DNA of 64,000 bases from an uncultured Christensenellaceae bacterium (GTDB taxonomy: Bacteria > Bacillota > Clostridia > Christensenellales > UBA3700), in contig CALWHF010000007.1 in assembly GCA_944380305.1 (NCBI GenBank), positions 1 through 64,000 on the forward strand. The letters are read 5' to 3'. Shown piece by piece: positions 1-8,698 of the stretch; within the stretch, counting starts at the first letter, position 1; the number at the start of each line of letters is the position of its first letter. Under the pieces are notes generated by a model, which was given only the letters and a program-made list of their open reading frames with translations, was not told where the DNA came from and ran no database searches. Made by a program: the position numbers and the translations under genes.

Positions 1-2
1 AC

Positions 3-383
3 TACCTGTCATGCACCGCTCCGTTCCTGAAGGCGGGAGCGTACGACATACTGGGTATCACCTGCGAAAACGCGGACATCACGACTTACAGCGTCGGCGA
101 GGACAAATACCTGCGTACGGACGAGAGCCTTCTCCAGTTCGACGCGTACAGCCCCGAGACGACGACGGTCGAAGTCAGAGTATGCAATAAAGAAAACGGC
201 AAAAAAGCGTTCTATACCGCAGTCTGCACCGTCAACGGAGACGGAGAATGGACCAAGTGCTCCCTCTCCCCGTCCTCTTTCAAAACACAGACGCTCGCTC
301 CGCTCAAGGGCTGGAGCAACATCAAGAGCCTGTCTTTCCACAAGATAGACGGCGTGCTGTTCAAAAACATTCTGTGGGTATAA
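3..383 (+). CDS. C-terminal part of a cut-off gene (beta-rich C-terminal domain, possibly of an esterase or glycosidase)
   Basis: An open frame enters at the left edge and ends with TAA at 381-383; no start codon is needed because the gene begins outside the window. About 126 residues are visible, ending KNILWV. The stretch is rich in alternating hydrophobic and polar residues and aromatic positions, as in a C-terminal beta-sandwich. I recall similar tails on Clostridia alpha/beta-hydrolases and carbohydrate esterases, but the catalytic part is not here, so the enzyme class is a guess. It ends one base before the next gene, so it is probably co-transcribed with DUF951 and signal peptidase I. 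Confidence 0.6.
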   Translation, partial: YLSCTAPFLKAGAYDILGITCENADITTYSVGEDKYLRTDESLLQFDAYSPETTTVEVRVCNKENGKKAFYTAVCTVNGDGEWTKCSLSPSSFKTQTLAPLKGWSNIKSLSFHKIDGVLFKNILWV

Positions 384-384
384 T

Positions 385-573
385 ATGCAGTACAAGGTCG
401 GAGACAAAGCGGTCACGAAAAAGCCACACCCCTGCGGCGGCAACGTCTGGACGATAACCCGTACGGGCGCGGACGTGCGCATAGTCTGCGACAAATGCGG
501 CAGAAGCGTCATGATAGACGCTCTCAGATTCGAAAAAAGCGTGAAATCTATAATCGGAGGCGACAAGAAATGA
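385..573 (+). CDS. DUF951 family protein
   Basis: A 62-residue protein with the DUF951 pattern: a VGD near the start, KKPHPCGGNVW in the middle, then a CDKCGR motif and a basic C-terminus. Three cysteines (one in HPCG, two as CxxC) suggest a bound metal, but the family function is not known. In Firmicutes this gene is common, often beside translation or chromosome-partition genes. The stop overlaps the start of the signal peptidase gene (ATGA at 570-573), which implies translational coupling. Length and motif order are typical, so the family call is firm and the role open. Confidence 0.88.
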   Translation: MQYKVGDKAVTKKPHPCGGNVWTITRTGADVRIVCDKCGRSVMIDALRFEKSVKSIIGGDKK

Positions 574-1118
574 ACGGACTCCTCGCAGAAAACAACGGGA
601 ACAGACGTTCGGACATAATCAACGTATTGCTCAGCGCGATCATAGCGGTGCTCGTGCTGGTGATAGTCGCGCTGCTCTTCTTCGTCACTCCGATGAGCGT
701 TTCGGGTCAGTCCATGTACCCGACCTACCACGACGGCGACAAGGTCCTGCTCTCCAAGGTAGGCTATACCGTCGGGCGCGGAGACGTCATCGTGTTTAAG
801 ATCCCGGGAGACGATTCCCCGCCGATAAAACGCGTGATAGGTCTGCCCGGCGACGTCATATATTTCGACATAGACAAGATGGACTACACGATAAACGGCG
901 AGCCCCTAGACGACTTCGCGACAGAGACGGGCTATCTGCCGTATTATTTCTCCACGAGCGATCTTTCCGTCTATACGGCTCTTACCACGACGGGCATCAC
1001 GGTGGGCGAAAACATGCTCTTCGTACTCGGCGACAACCGCAACGTATCCAAGGACAGCCACGTCTACGGATGTATCAGTCAGGACTGGATCGTAGGAAAA
1101 GTGATATTACATTATTGA
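570..1118 (+). CDS. lepB: Signal peptidase I
   Basis: A 182-residue type I signal peptidase, which cleaves signal peptides from exported proteins at the outer face of the membrane. One N-terminal membrane segment lies at about residues 17-39. The catalytic serine is in SGQSMYPT (Ser48) and the general-base lysine in IKRVIGLPGD (Lys87). The C-terminal box GDNRNVSKDSHVYG is also typical. The start at 570 has GGAGG at 556-560 and overlaps the preceding stop; a longer in-frame start at 495 would run through DUF951 and has no better ribosome site. Single-segment S26 enzymes of this size are normal in Firmicutes. Confidence 0.95.
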   Translation: MNGLLAENNGNRRSDIINVLLSAIIAVLVLVIVALLFFVTPMSVSGQSMYPTYHDGDKVLLSKVGYTVGRGDVIVFKIPGDDSPPIKRVIGLPGDVIYFDIDKMDYTINGEPLDDFATETGYLPYYFSTSDLSVYTALTTTGITVGENMLFVLGDNRNVSKDSHVYGCISQDWIVGKVILHY

Positions 1119-1128
1119 GAGGTACAAT

Positions 1129-1416
1129 ATGAAAGCTATCGTTTCCGTTATCGGAAAGGACAAAAAAGGCATCATCGCCAAAGTCTCGGGCGCGCTCTAC
1201 GACATGGACGTCAACATCGAGGACATCTCGCAGACCATTCTGCAGGAATACTTCACGATGATCATGGCGGTCGAGATCTGCGAAAACGCTCCCCGTTTCG
1301 ACGTCATAAAGGAAGAACTCAACAAGCTCGGCGAAAAGATCGGCGTGCAGATACAGATCCAGCTCAAAAGCATTTTCGACAGCATGCACAACGTGTCTGT
1401 GACCAAATCCAACTGA
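1129..1416 (+). CDS. ACT domain protein (UPF0237 family)
   Basis: A 95-residue stand-alone ACT domain that begins [20 protein letters not shown], the usual beta-alpha-beta ligand-binding start. ACT domains bind small molecules such as amino acids and act as regulatory subunits. The partner is almost certainly the UPF0210 protein encoded 10 bases downstream, since the UPF0237-UPF0210 pair is a conserved Firmicutes gene couple. A GAGG-type ribosome site precedes the ATG. The ligand and the biological role remain unknown. Confidence 0.92.
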   Translation: MKAIVSVIGKDKKGIIAKVSGALYDMDVNIEDISQTILQEYFTMIMAVEICENAPRFDVIKEELNKLGEKIGVQIQIQLKSIFDSMHNVSVTKSN

Positions 1417-1426
1417 GGAAAAAATC

Positions 1427-2776
1427 ATGTTATCAACAGGCGAAATATTAGAAACCATAAATATGGTGTCTCACCAGCACCTCGACGTCAGGACCATAAC
1501 TCTAGGCGTGTCGCTTTTCGACTGTATCACCGACAGCCCCAAGCGCACCTGCGACAAGATTTACGACAAACTGATGAAAAAGGCGGGCAACCTCGTCAAA
1601 ATCGGCAACGACATCTCGGGCGAAATAGGCGTGCCGATAGTCAACAAGCGCATTGCCGTCACCCCCGTCAGCCTCGTCGCCGCGTCGAGCAAAGGTCACC
1701 TCGAGATCATAAAGACCCTCGACAAGGTAGCGGACGAAGTGGGCATCGACTTCCTCGGCGGCTACTCCGCACTCGTACACAAGGCGATGACCCCGTACGA
1801 GAGAGAATTTTTGCTCAGCATTCCCGAAGCTCTCGCGTCTACAAATAAGATATGCTCCTCGGTCAACGTCGCGACTTCGAAGGCGGGCATAAATATGGAC
1901 GCCGTCAAACTTATGGGCAAGATAGTCAAGGACTGCGCATACCTGACCCGCGATCAGGACAGCATCGCCTGCGCTAAGCTCGTCGTATTCGCCAACGCGG
2001 TCGAAGACAACCCGTTTATGGCGGGCGCATTCCTCGGCAGCGGCGAGGATGACGCGGTAGTCAACGTCGGCGTATCAGGCCCCGGAGTCGTCAAAGTCGC
2101 GCTCGAGCAGGTAGACGGAGACCTCACCGAGGTAGCCGAAGTCATAAAACAGACAGCGTTCAAGATAACCCGCGTGGGTCAGCTCGTCGCGCGCGAAGCT
2201 GCGAACCGCCTCGGCGTCAGTTACGGCATAGTCGATCTTTCTCTCGCACCGACCCCCGTCGTAGGCGACAGCGTCGCGCATATACTCGAAGAGATCGGTC
2301 TCGAGAGCGTAGGCGCGTGCGGCACGACCGCAACGCTCGCGCTCCTCAACGACGCGGTGAAGAAAGGCGGTATCATGGCAAGCAATCACGTCGGAGGACT
2401 TTCGGGCGCGTTCATTCCCGTGTCCGAAGACGCGGGCATGATCAAAGCCGCAGAAAACGGACTGCTCTCCCTCGAGAAACTCGAGGCGATGACCGCCGTC
2501 TGCTCCGTCGGTCTCGATATGATAGCAATCCCCGGCGACGTCTCTCCCGAAATAATCTCCGCTCTCATTGCGGACGAAATAGCGATCGGTGTCGTAAACA
2601 CCAAGACGACCGCAGTCCGAGTCATCCCCGTCTACGGCAAGAAAGAAGGCGACACCGCGACTTTCGGCGGACTGCTCGGCGAAGCTCCTATAATGCCGAT
2701 AAACCGCAGCGACCCGTCCAAGTTCGTCAACAGAGGCGGAAGGATTCCCGCGCCGTTGCATAGCAACAAAAACTAA
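1427..2776 (+). CDS. PFL family protein (UPF0210 / DUF711)
   Basis: A 449-residue member of UPF0210 (DUF711), structurally related to the pyruvate formate-lyase/ribonucleotide reductase barrel. Recognisable parts are the start [20 protein letters not shown], the central glycine-rich [12 protein letters not shown], and the C-terminal [19 protein letters not shown]. No glycyl-radical RVxG motif is evident, so the radical chemistry of true PFL should not be assumed. It is the last gene of the first transcription unit, follows its ACT partner, and is followed by a hairpin terminator at 2819-2846. Full length; function not established. Confidence 0.92.
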   Translation: MLSTGEILETINMVSHQHLDVRTITLGVSLFDCITDSPKRTCDKIYDKLMKKAGNLVKIGNDISGEIGVPIVNKRIAVTPVSLVAASSKGHLEIIKTLDKVADEVGIDFLGGYSALVHKAMTPYEREFLLSIPEALASTNKICSSVNVATSKAGINMDAVKLMGKIVKDCAYLTRDQDSIACAKLVVFANAVEDNPFMAGAFLGSGEDDAVVNVGVSGPGVVKVALEQVDGDLTEVAEVIKQTAFKITRVGQLVAREAANRLGVSYGIVDLSLAPTPVVGDSVAHILEEIGLESVGACGTTATLALLNDAVKKGGIMASNHVGGLSGAFIPVSEDAGMIKAAENGLLSLEKLEAMTAVCSVGLDMIAIPGDVSPEIISALIADEIAIGVVNTKTTAVRVIPVYGKKEGDTATFGGLLGEAPIMPINRSDPSKFVNRGGRIPAPLHSNKN

Positions 2777-2818
2777 ATCCTTTTAGTAAGGGGCACCAAA
2801 AAATTAACCGCTAAATCA

Positions 2819-2846
2819 ACAGCCGTCCGCAAAGGGCGGCTGTTTC
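2819..2846 (+). terminator. Hairpin terminator after UPF0210
   Basis: A 10-bp stem (ACAGCCGTCC against GGGCGGCTGT with one G-T pair) encloses the loop GCAAA. The following T-run is short (TTCAT), so termination may be only partial. Confidence 0.6.
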
Positions 2847-2890
2847 ATATACGCGGATTTTTGTGTTTCCCCTTACTATATCCCCTCCAA

Positions 2891-3050
2891 CAAAAAGTTT
2901 CGCCCCGACTCAACTTTTTGCAAGGTACTTTTCACAAAAAGCGTCGTTTTTGTGAAAAGAAAATAATCGTTTTTCCTTACGTTATTCCTTCCCGACAAAA
3001 AGTCTCGCCCCGACTCAACTTTTCACAAAAAGCGTGGTTTTTGCCGAAAG
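2891..3050. repeat. Two copies of an intergenic palindromic repeat
   Basis: Copy one holds two perfect hairpins: CAAAAAGTT/AACTTTTTG (2891-2920, 12-base loop) and CTTTTCACAAAAA/TTTTTGTGAAAAG (2928-2959, 6-base loop). Copy two (2994-3050) repeats the core TCGCCCCGACTCAACTTTT and continues directly into CACAAAAAGCGTGGTTTTTG, as if the two hairpins were fused by an internal deletion. A short open frame runs through both copies but consists only of repeat sequence. Confidence 0.8.
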
Positions 3051-3096
3051 GAAGAAAATAGAGTTCAAAAAAAAGTGATTGTTGGCGAAACATGAT

Positions 3097-3123
3097 TTGG
3101 AAAAGGAAAGAATTTGTTATAAA
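3097..3123 (+). promoter_or_regulatory. Probable promoter of rubrerythrin
   Basis: An extended -10, TGTTATAAA (3115-3123), lies 15 bases after a TTGGAA -35-like box (3097-3102). The spacer is short, so confidence is modest. It predicts a leader of about 135 bases. Confidence 0.4.
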
Positions 3124-3209
3124 TACGACGTTTATTGCTTTCGAAAATTGTAGTATATGTGAGCGGTTTTCAAGAATCATGCTCTAACATATTCTCTTTG
3201 TCCTATCTC

Positions 3210-3235
3210 AGTCGGGAATGAATAGCTCGCCGACT
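3210..3235 (+). promoter_or_regulatory. Stem-loop in the rubrerythrin leader
   Basis: AGTCGG (3210-3215) pairs with CCGACT (3230-3235) across a 14-base loop and is followed by TTTTG, about 20 bases before the GGAGG ribosome site (3257-3261). It could attenuate or stabilise the mRNA; no known riboswitch fold is recognised. Confidence 0.35.
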
Positions 3236-3266
3236 TTTGTCAATACTATTCTCGACGGAGGTAATT

Positions 3267-3863
3267 ATGCAACTCAAAGACAGTGAAACTTTCAAGAATC
3301 TTGCCCGCGCTTTTGCGGGTGAATGTATGGCAAAGACGCGTTACGACTATATCGTTTACGGCGCGAAACAGGAAGGCTATTCCGAAATGGCGAAGATAAT
3401 AAAGCAGGTCGCCAATCAGGAATTCCACCACTCCAGAATGTTCTACTCCTTTATCCAGACCGCGGACAAGAACGCGCCGATAAAGTCCGTGGACGTTTGC
3501 GCGGAATATCCGTTCAAGGAAAAATGGAATCTCGTCGAAAACCTGAAGTTTGCGGCGGAGGACGAAAACGAAGAGGCGACGAGGATATACCCCTCTTTTG
3601 CCGAGACGGCGAGAAAAGAAGGCTTCAAGGACATCGCAGGGCTTTTCGACAACGTCGTGCAGGTGGAGACCTGCCACAACAAGCTGTTCACCGATCTTTA
3701 CAACCAGCTCTCGCAGGGCAAGCTGTACAGCCGCCCGACCGCGGTCAAGTGGAAGTGCGCGGACTGCGGCTACGAGGCTACCTCAAAAGAGGCATGGAAG
3801 GTCTGCCCGCTCTGTCAGGCAAAGCAGGGCGCGGTGATGCTGAAACTGAACGACAACAACTGA
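3267..3863 (+). CDS. rbr: Rubrerythrin
   Basis: A 198-residue rubrerythrin, a cytoplasmic peroxidase that reduces hydrogen peroxide with electrons from NADH via rubredoxin-type carriers. The ferritin-like diiron part supplies Glu19, E52xxH55, the central EDENEEATRIYPSF helix and a VETCHNKL EXXH helix. The C-terminal rubredoxin-like part has two CxxC pairs (CADCGY and CPLCQ) that bind one iron. The ATG at 3267 follows GGAGG at 3257-3261; an upstream TTG in frame lacks a ribosome site. It is monocistronic and its leader contains a hairpin. Presence fits a strict anaerobe with oxygen defence. Confidence 0.96.
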   Translation: MQLKDSETFKNLARAFAGECMAKTRYDYIVYGAKQEGYSEMAKIIKQVANQEFHHSRMFYSFIQTADKNAPIKSVDVCAEYPFKEKWNLVENLKFAAEDENEEATRIYPSFAETARKEGFKDIAGLFDNVVQVETCHNKLFTDLYNQLSQGKLYSRPTAVKWKCADCGYEATSKEAWKVCPLCQAKQGAVMLKLNDNN

Positions 3864-4200
3864 TTTTTTCATACCCGTGTGCGTTACGGCATATTTCTGC
3901 GACGTCGGCGCGACAAGGCGTTGCGCCAAGGAACACGAAAACAACGCCGACGCACACGAATCCCCCTCACAACAAGGCGACGCGAAACGGCGTCGCCTGC
4001 TTTGTCGCAAAGAGCTTGATTGCAGACGCGCGTCACACGATCGGGAGACTCCTTCTCCTGCGAAATTTCGTGCCGATTACAGAGAAATACGACCGATTCC
4101 GTCGCGTTTTCTGTCCCGCCGCCGCAAAATCGACCGTTTTTTACTGTTTTTACATTTTTTTTACCCTCTTTGGCAAATAATATGATATAATGGTTTTGCT
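3864..4200. other. Intergenic region, rubrerythrin to lipoprotein
   Basis: No credible gene. It contains a hairpin, AGGCGACGC/GCGTCGCCT at 3975-3998, with a weak T-run that may terminate rubrerythrin transcription. An AT-rich end carries the -10 of the next gene. Confidence 0.6.
4183..4191 (+). promoter_or_regulatory. Extended -10 promoter placed 9 bases before the start codon
   Basis: TGATATAAT is a full extended -10. Only nine bases (GGTTTTGCT, no ribosome site) separate it from the ATG at 4201, so the transcript should start two or three bases before the codon. No clear -35 is visible, as is usual for extended -10 promoters. Confidence 0.65.
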
Positions 4201-5529
4201 ATGAAGAGAAAGACGTTGATTTTATCCTTGACAGTTATCGTTTTCACGCTCGCGACGCTGTGCGGCGTTCTCGCAGGCTGCAGCGACATAAAAACCCTTT
4301 TCGACGTCAACGCGACCAACCTCGCGGATTACGCAAACTTCTCTTACAGCAACGGCGACAACAAGATCAATTTCTCTCTCAAGGCGTCGGGCGAAGCGTG
4401 GGTCAGGATCTCGTGGGACAGCGCAGTCGCGTTCAACGAGATATTCCTGTACGAAAACGGCAACAACGTGCAGAACTTCGAAGTCTACGTCAACGACAAT
4501 CTGGTCTCGTCCGAATACGGCATCGGCAAGATGAGAAACGTATATCTCGGTTATACCACCGCGACGTCGGTGACGATAAAGATCCTGTCCTCGAGCGGAA
4601 CGTACAAACTGACGGATATAGGCATATACAACCTGCCCCGCAACCGCGATTTCCACTCGACGGCATTCGTCAGGCTCAACGAAAACGGCGACCCGTTCGA
4701 CGGCGTAAATCTGTCCCAGATCAAGAACTATACGGATTATATAATCTATCCTCTCGTTTACTTCGACAGCGAAGGCAACCTGAACGCCAACGGTAAGGAA
4801 CTTTCCGAGATCACGCGTAAGATCCGTTCTTTCAATTATACTGCTAAAATCCATTTGATGATACTGCCCGAAAGCGATGAGGACACAAGCGAAAACGACG
4901 TGCGCCACAGCGCGTTCAAGGACTATGCCGACGCTCTTGCCGACAACGTGGCTAACCTGCTGAAAAGCTCCGGATTCGACGGAGCAGTATTCGGGTTCGA
5001 TTTTGATTTCGGTGAAAATCTTTTCGATTACGGCTCGTACAACGACTTTATCGAGATCCTTCGAGGCAAGATCATGTCCCCCTACGAAATAGGCGTGTTC
5101 ATAAGACCCGACGCAAAGATGTTCAACAAACAGTCCAAAAAGCTGATCGACAACTTCTACGTCCAGACGCCCAACCTCGACGACAACACCCAGTCCTCGT
5201 TCTACAACACGGTATGCCAGACGCTCGAAAAGCTCAAGGACAGCGATCTGCCCAAGTCGAAAACCTATCTGACCGTGCCCTTCTACAGCTACGACAAAGA
5301 AAGCGAAACGCTGTACAAGTATTGCGATTACGCTGCCGATCTCGGCAAATTCGGCTACAAGGTGACGGTAGGAGAAACCGAAGTGCCGTTCAACGGCTAC
5401 TCTTTCGTGCGCGACATGGCGGCGTTCTGCTACGATTACGGCATCGCGGGAACGGTGTCGGTATGTCCCCATTACGACACGACCGACGAGCTGTCCCTCG
5501 CGGCGGCGATAAAAGAGGCCGTGTCCTGA
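4201..5529 (+). CDS. Lipoprotein with discoidin-like and degenerate GH18-like domains
   Basis: A 442-residue exported lipoprotein. The signal peptide ends in the lipobox LAGC, so Cys22-23 is the lipid anchor. Residues about 30-145 look like an F5/8-type beta-sandwich. From about 150 to the end the sequence resembles a GH18 TIM barrel: the strand-4 region GFDGAVFGFDFDFGEN matches the place of the chitinase DxxDxDxE motif, but the catalytic glutamate position holds Gly. It is therefore likely a glycan- or peptidoglycan-binding barrel, or a weak hydrolase. There is no Shine-Dalgarno, and the start sits next to the -10. A strong terminator follows at 5551. Confidence 0.7.
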   Translation: MKRKTLILSLTVIVFTLATLCGVLAGCSDIKTLFDVNATNLADYANFSYSNGDNKINFSLKASGEAWVRISWDSAVAFNEIFLYENGNNVQNFEVYVNDNLVSSEYGIGKMRNVYLGYTTATSVTIKILSSSGTYKLTDIGIYNLPRNRDFHSTAFVRLNENGDPFDGVNLSQIKNYTDYIIYPLVYFDSEGNLNANGKELSEITRKIRSFNYTAKIHLMILPESDEDTSENDVRHSAFKDYADALADNVANLLKSSGFDGAVFGFDFDFGENLFDYGSYNDFIEILRGKIMSPYEIGVFIRPDAKMFNKQSKKLIDNFYVQTPNLDDNTQSSFYNTVCQTLEKLKDSDLPKSKTYLTVPFYSYDKESETLYKYCDYAADLGKFGYKVTVGETEVPFNGYSFVRDMAAFCYDYGIAGTVSVCPHYDTTDELSLAAAIKEAVS

Positions 5530-5550
5530 CGTTTTAATCAGAAAAGTTCT

Positions 5551-5577
5551 AAAGACGCGGATCTCCGCGTCTTTTTT
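5551..5577 (+). terminator. Rho-independent terminator of the lipoprotein gene
   Basis: The 11-bp perfect stem AAAGACGCGGA/TCCGCGTCTTT has a 2-base minimal spacer and runs into TTTTTT. Confidence 0.9.
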
Positions 5578-5689
5578 GTTATTCTTTTTCTCTTTGCACC
5601 CGCAACGGCGGCAAAAGTGCGCGATTTGAGCTTTCAAAACGGCAAGTTCGTTAAAAAAATGTTGATTTCGCGACTTTTTTCAACTCAAA

Positions 5690-5718
5690 TTGACAAGCGC
5701 GTTTATTTATTTTATAAT
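5690..5718 (+). promoter_or_regulatory. Consensus sigma-A promoter of the Rnf operon
   Basis: TTGACA (5690-5695), a 17-base spacer and TATAAT (5713-5718): a perfect match to the housekeeping consensus. Expected start of transcription is near 5725, giving a leader of about 29 bases to the ATG at 5754. This suggests strong constitutive expression of energy conservation genes. Confidence 0.93.
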
Positions 5719-5753
5719 AAAAATATCCTTATATTCGAAAGGTTTTTTATTAT

Positions 5754-6314
5754 ATGGGTTTGGGAACGAGGAAAATAGCGGGCGTTTCTGTGTTGCTCGC
5801 GTTGAGTCTTATTGCGTTTATGCTCGAGAATTTTTTGCCGCCTATGTTCATTCCTGGCGCGAAACTTGGCCTCGGCAACGCGTTTTCCATGCTCGCCCTC
5901 GTACTGTACTCCCCCGCTTACGCTCTGCTCATAGTGATACTGCGCTGCGTGCTCGGCAATCTGATAGTCGGGTCGCTTTCGGCTATGCTGTTCGGGCTTT
6001 GCGCGGGCGTGGTCAGCGTGACGGTATCCGTCATACTGTGGCAATTCGCATTCCCCAAAATCAGTTTCGTCTGCATAAGCGTATGCGCGGCGGTGATACA
6101 CAACGTCGTACAGTGCATAGTCTTCTGCGCGATCTCGGGGACGTGGGAAGCAGTCGTATATCTGCCCTATCTCGTAATGCTCGGCGCGATCAGCGGTTTC
6201 GCGGTCGGGCTTGCGTGCGTACTCGTGATCAAGCGCGTGCCGCAAAGCATGTTCGCGAAAATAGGCGCGAACGTAACCGTCAAAAAAGACAATATTCCCG
6301 TCAGCAACGGGTGA
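5754..6314 (+). CDS. Gx transporter family / heptaprenyl diphosphate synthase component I-like membrane protein
   Basis: A 186-residue protein of about five or six membrane segments. The family pattern is seen in FIPGAKLGLGNAFSMLALVL followed by ILRCVLGNLIVGS. Proteins of this family are labelled HepS component I or Gx transporter and resemble ECF-type substrate-binding (S) components. They are often encoded next to rnf or FMN-binding genes in Firmicutes, so a role in importing a quinone precursor, flavin or similar cofactor for Rnf is plausible but unproven. It is the first gene behind the consensus promoter, with a GAAAGG ribosome site 11 bases upstream, and precedes rnfC by 33 bases. Confidence 0.8.
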   Translation: MGLGTRKIAGVSVLLALSLIAFMLENFLPPMFIPGAKLGLGNAFSMLALVLYSPAYALLIVILRCVLGNLIVGSLSAMLFGLCAGVVSVTVSVILWQFAFPKISFVCISVCAAVIHNVVQCIVFCAISGTWEAVVYLPYLVMLGAISGFAVGLACVLVIKRVPQSMFAKIGANVTVKKDNIPVSNG

Positions 6315-6347
6315 GCACTTCGTGCAAATAAACAATCGGAGGTAACT

Positions 6348-7649
6348 GTGAAAGCTAGAAACGGCAAGTTTTTCAGTCGCGGCGTGCATTTCCGCGATAT
6401 GAAATTCATAAGCAAGGACTGCCCTATCGTCAGACTTGACCCGCCCGAGATAGCGTCTATCGCCGTACAACAGCATATCGGCAAGCCCGCTATGCCCGTC
6501 GTAGCGGTCGGCGATGCGGTAAAGTGCGGTCAGCTGATAGCAAAGGCGGACGGCTTTGTCAGCGCGAATATCTACAGCAGCGTCGCGGGAAACGTCATTG
6601 CGATAGAAAAGCGCGCAAATCCGCGCGGCGGTATGGATACTCATATCGTGATCAAGCGCGACGACACGGCGGACGACACTTTCGTCCCTCTCCCGCCTCT
6701 CGCGGAAAAGACAAAGGAGACGATCATCGCAAGGATAGCCGAGGCAGGCATCGTAGGTATGGGCGGCGCAGGATTTCCGACGTTCATAAAACTGTCGCCC
6801 AAGACCCCCGTCGATACCCTTATCATCAACGCTGCAGAATGCGAACCCTATCTGACCTGCGACTACCGTCTTATGGTCGAGCACACGGACGAGCTTGTCG
6901 AAGGATTCAGGCTGATAGCAAAGGCTCTCGGCGTCTCGCACATAATCGTAGGCGTAGAAAAGAACAAGCCCGACGCGATCTCGCTGTTTGAAAAATACGA
7001 CGATCTCGACGTGGTGATACTGCGCAAGCGTTACCCGATGGGCAGCGAAAAACATCTGATATACTGCTGTACGGGTCGCAGAGTCCCGCCCGGAAAACTG
7101 CCCGCGGACGCGGGTTGCGTCGTACAGAACATCGCGACTTCGTTCGCCGTCTACGAGGCGGTAGAAAAGAACAAGCCTCTGCTCGAGCGCGTCGTCACGG
7201 TCTCGGGTCAATGCGTCGAAAATCCCGCCAACCTGATCGTCAGATTCGGCACGAGTTTCGATTACATACTCGACAAATGCGGCGGTATCAAGGGCGATAT
7301 TGGCATGATAATCGACGGCGGTCCGATGATGGGCGCGACGATGCTGTCTACCGACTATTATACCCGCAAGACTGACAGCGGTCTGCTCCTGCTGCCCGCG
7401 AGCGAAGTCTCGCTCTCCAATCCGACGCCGTGCATAAGCTGCGGTTCGTGCGCGAGAGCCTGCCCGATGCATCTGATGCCTATGGATATTGATTTCTATA
7501 CGCAGGCAGGCGATTACCTGATGGCGAAAGAACGCGGCGGCGTGCTCAACTGCATAGAGTGCGGCAGCTGCGCGTACGTCTGCCCCGCAAGCCGCGCGCT
7601 CGTACAGAGCATACAGCTTTGCAAACAGAAACTCAGAGAGATGAAATAG
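6348..7649 (+). CDS. rnfC: Rnf complex subunit C (NADH-binding, Fe-S)
   Basis: A 433-residue peripheral subunit that exchanges electrons with NAD at the cytoplasmic face. Seen: the glycine-rich GIVGMGGAGFPTF that binds nucleotide/FMN, and two 4Fe-4S motifs near the end, CISCGSCARACP (about residue 362) and CIECGSCAYVCP (about 401). The start is GTG at 6348 behind GGAGG (6338-6342). Short C-terminal length without the long alanine-rich tail of proteobacterial RsxC is normal for Clostridia. First of the contiguous C-D-G-E-A-B set. Confidence 0.96.
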   Translation: MKARNGKFFSRGVHFRDMKFISKDCPIVRLDPPEIASIAVQQHIGKPAMPVVAVGDAVKCGQLIAKADGFVSANIYSSVAGNVIAIEKRANPRGGMDTHIVIKRDDTADDTFVPLPPLAEKTKETIIARIAEAGIVGMGGAGFPTFIKLSPKTPVDTLIINAAECEPYLTCDYRLMVEHTDELVEGFRLIAKALGVSHIIVGVEKNKPDAISLFEKYDDLDVVILRKRYPMGSEKHLIYCCTGRRVPPGKLPADAGCVVQNIATSFAVYEAVEKNKPLLERVVTVSGQCVENPANLIVRFGTSFDYILDKCGGIKGDIGMIIDGGPMMGATMLSTDYYTRKTDSGLLLLPASEVSLSNPTPCISCGSCARACPMHLMPMDIDFYTQAGDYLMAKERGGVLNCIECGSCAYVCPASRALVQSIQLCKQKLREMK

Positions 7650-7663
7650 GAGGGATAAGAGAA

Positions 7664-8698
7664 ATGGAAAAAGTCATAGTATCCGACAGCCCTCATATAA
7701 GAGGAAAACGCACGACGCGCGGGATAATGCTCGACGTCGTCATCGCCCTTCTTCCCGCGGCGGTGATGGGCTGCGTATTCTTCGGCGTCGACGCCCTCGT
7801 CACGATAATCATAAGCGTGGCGGCAAGCGTCGCGACCGAGTTCGTATACAGCCTGTGCCTTAAAAAGAAACCCAAAGACATAATCAAGTCGTTCGACTTC
7901 ACGAGCGTCGTAACGGGTCTTCTGCTCGCGATGTGTCTGCCCTCGAGCGTACCGTGGTACGTCCCGCTGATCTCGGCGATATTCGCGATAGCCGTCGTAA
8001 AAATGCTGTTCGGCGGCACGGGCAAAAATATAGTAAACCCCGCTATCACGGGCAGAGTCTTCGCGTTCATCGCGTTCCAGTCCGTAATGGTCTCGGGCTG
8101 GGTGGCTCCGACGATAGCGGCTCTCGACGGCAGCGTCACGACGGGCGCGACCCAGCTGACGTCAATGCTCGGCGGCAACGGTTATTCGGTCAGTCTCGCG
8201 GATATGTTCCTCGGCACCGGCATGATGGGCTGCATAGGCGAGACATGCAAGCTCGCGCTGCTGACAGGCGGCATCTACCTCGTCGCTCGCAAGGTCATCA
8301 AGTGGCAATTCCCCGTCATCTACATAGTCGTCGAAGGATTCGTCGCAGTATGTCTTGCGAAATTCGACTTTGCGCAGTTCCTGCCATCGATACTCTCGGG
8401 CGGTCTGTTCCTCGGCGCGATCTTTATGGCGACCGACTACGTCACCAGCCCCAACAGCACGGCGGGCAACTACGTCTACTTCGTCGCTCTCGGCGTCCTG
8501 ACGGCGGTGCTCAGAGCGGCAACCAAGATAGAGGTGGTCTCCTTCGTTATCCTGCTGATGAATCTGCTCGTCCCGCTGATCAACGCGTACATTCGTCCGC
8601 GTCCGTTCGGCGCACCCGGATTTATCGAGCGTATCCGCACGAAAATAGCGGAGAAAAAAGCGGCTAAAGCCGCCAAAGAGGAGGGCGGAAAACAATGA
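7664..8698 (+). CDS. rnfD: Rnf complex subunit D (membrane, covalent FMN)
   Basis: A 344-residue integral membrane subunit with about eight to ten helices. The flavin-attachment motif TTGATQL is present, making Thr163 the expected phosphoester-linked FMN residue. The ATG at 7664 has AGGAGG at 7648-7653; the reading frame is open further upstream inside rnfC but without a ribosome site. The C-terminus is lysine/alanine-rich and cytoplasmic. Its stop overlaps rnfG by four bases, implying coupled translation. In Rnf, RnfD and RnfG carry electrons across the membrane and link transfer to Na+ or H+ movement. Confidence 0.96.
   Translation: MEKVIVSDSPHIRGKRTTRGIMLDVVIALLPAAVMGCVFFGVDALVTIIISVAASVATEFVYSLCLKKKPKDIIKSFDFTSVVTGLLLAMCLPSSVPWYVPLISAIFAIAVVKMLFGGTGKNIVNPAITGRVFAFIAFQSVMVSGWVAPTIAALDGSVTTGATQLTSMLGGNGYSVSLADMFLGTGMMGCIGETCKLALLTGGIYLVARKVIKWQFPVIYIVVEGFVAVCLAKFDFAQFLPSILSGGLFLGAIFMATDYVTSPNSTAGNYVYFVALGVLTAVLRAATKIEVVSFVILLMNLLVPLINAYIRPRPFGAPGFIERIRTKIAEKKAAKAAKEEGGKQ

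Noticed and set aside
2861..3061. 66-codon frame in the gap before rubrerythrin
   Set aside because: Consists of the palindromic repeats; no ribosome site.
4222..5637. Long open frame on the minus strand opposite the lipoprotein
   Set aside because: It mirrors a gene with a signal peptide, crosses a terminator, and has an arginine/valine-rich shadow composition.
5712..7472. 586-codon minus-strand frame across the Rnf genes
   Set aside because: Antisense to two well-identified genes and to the promoter; no ribosome site or family signal.
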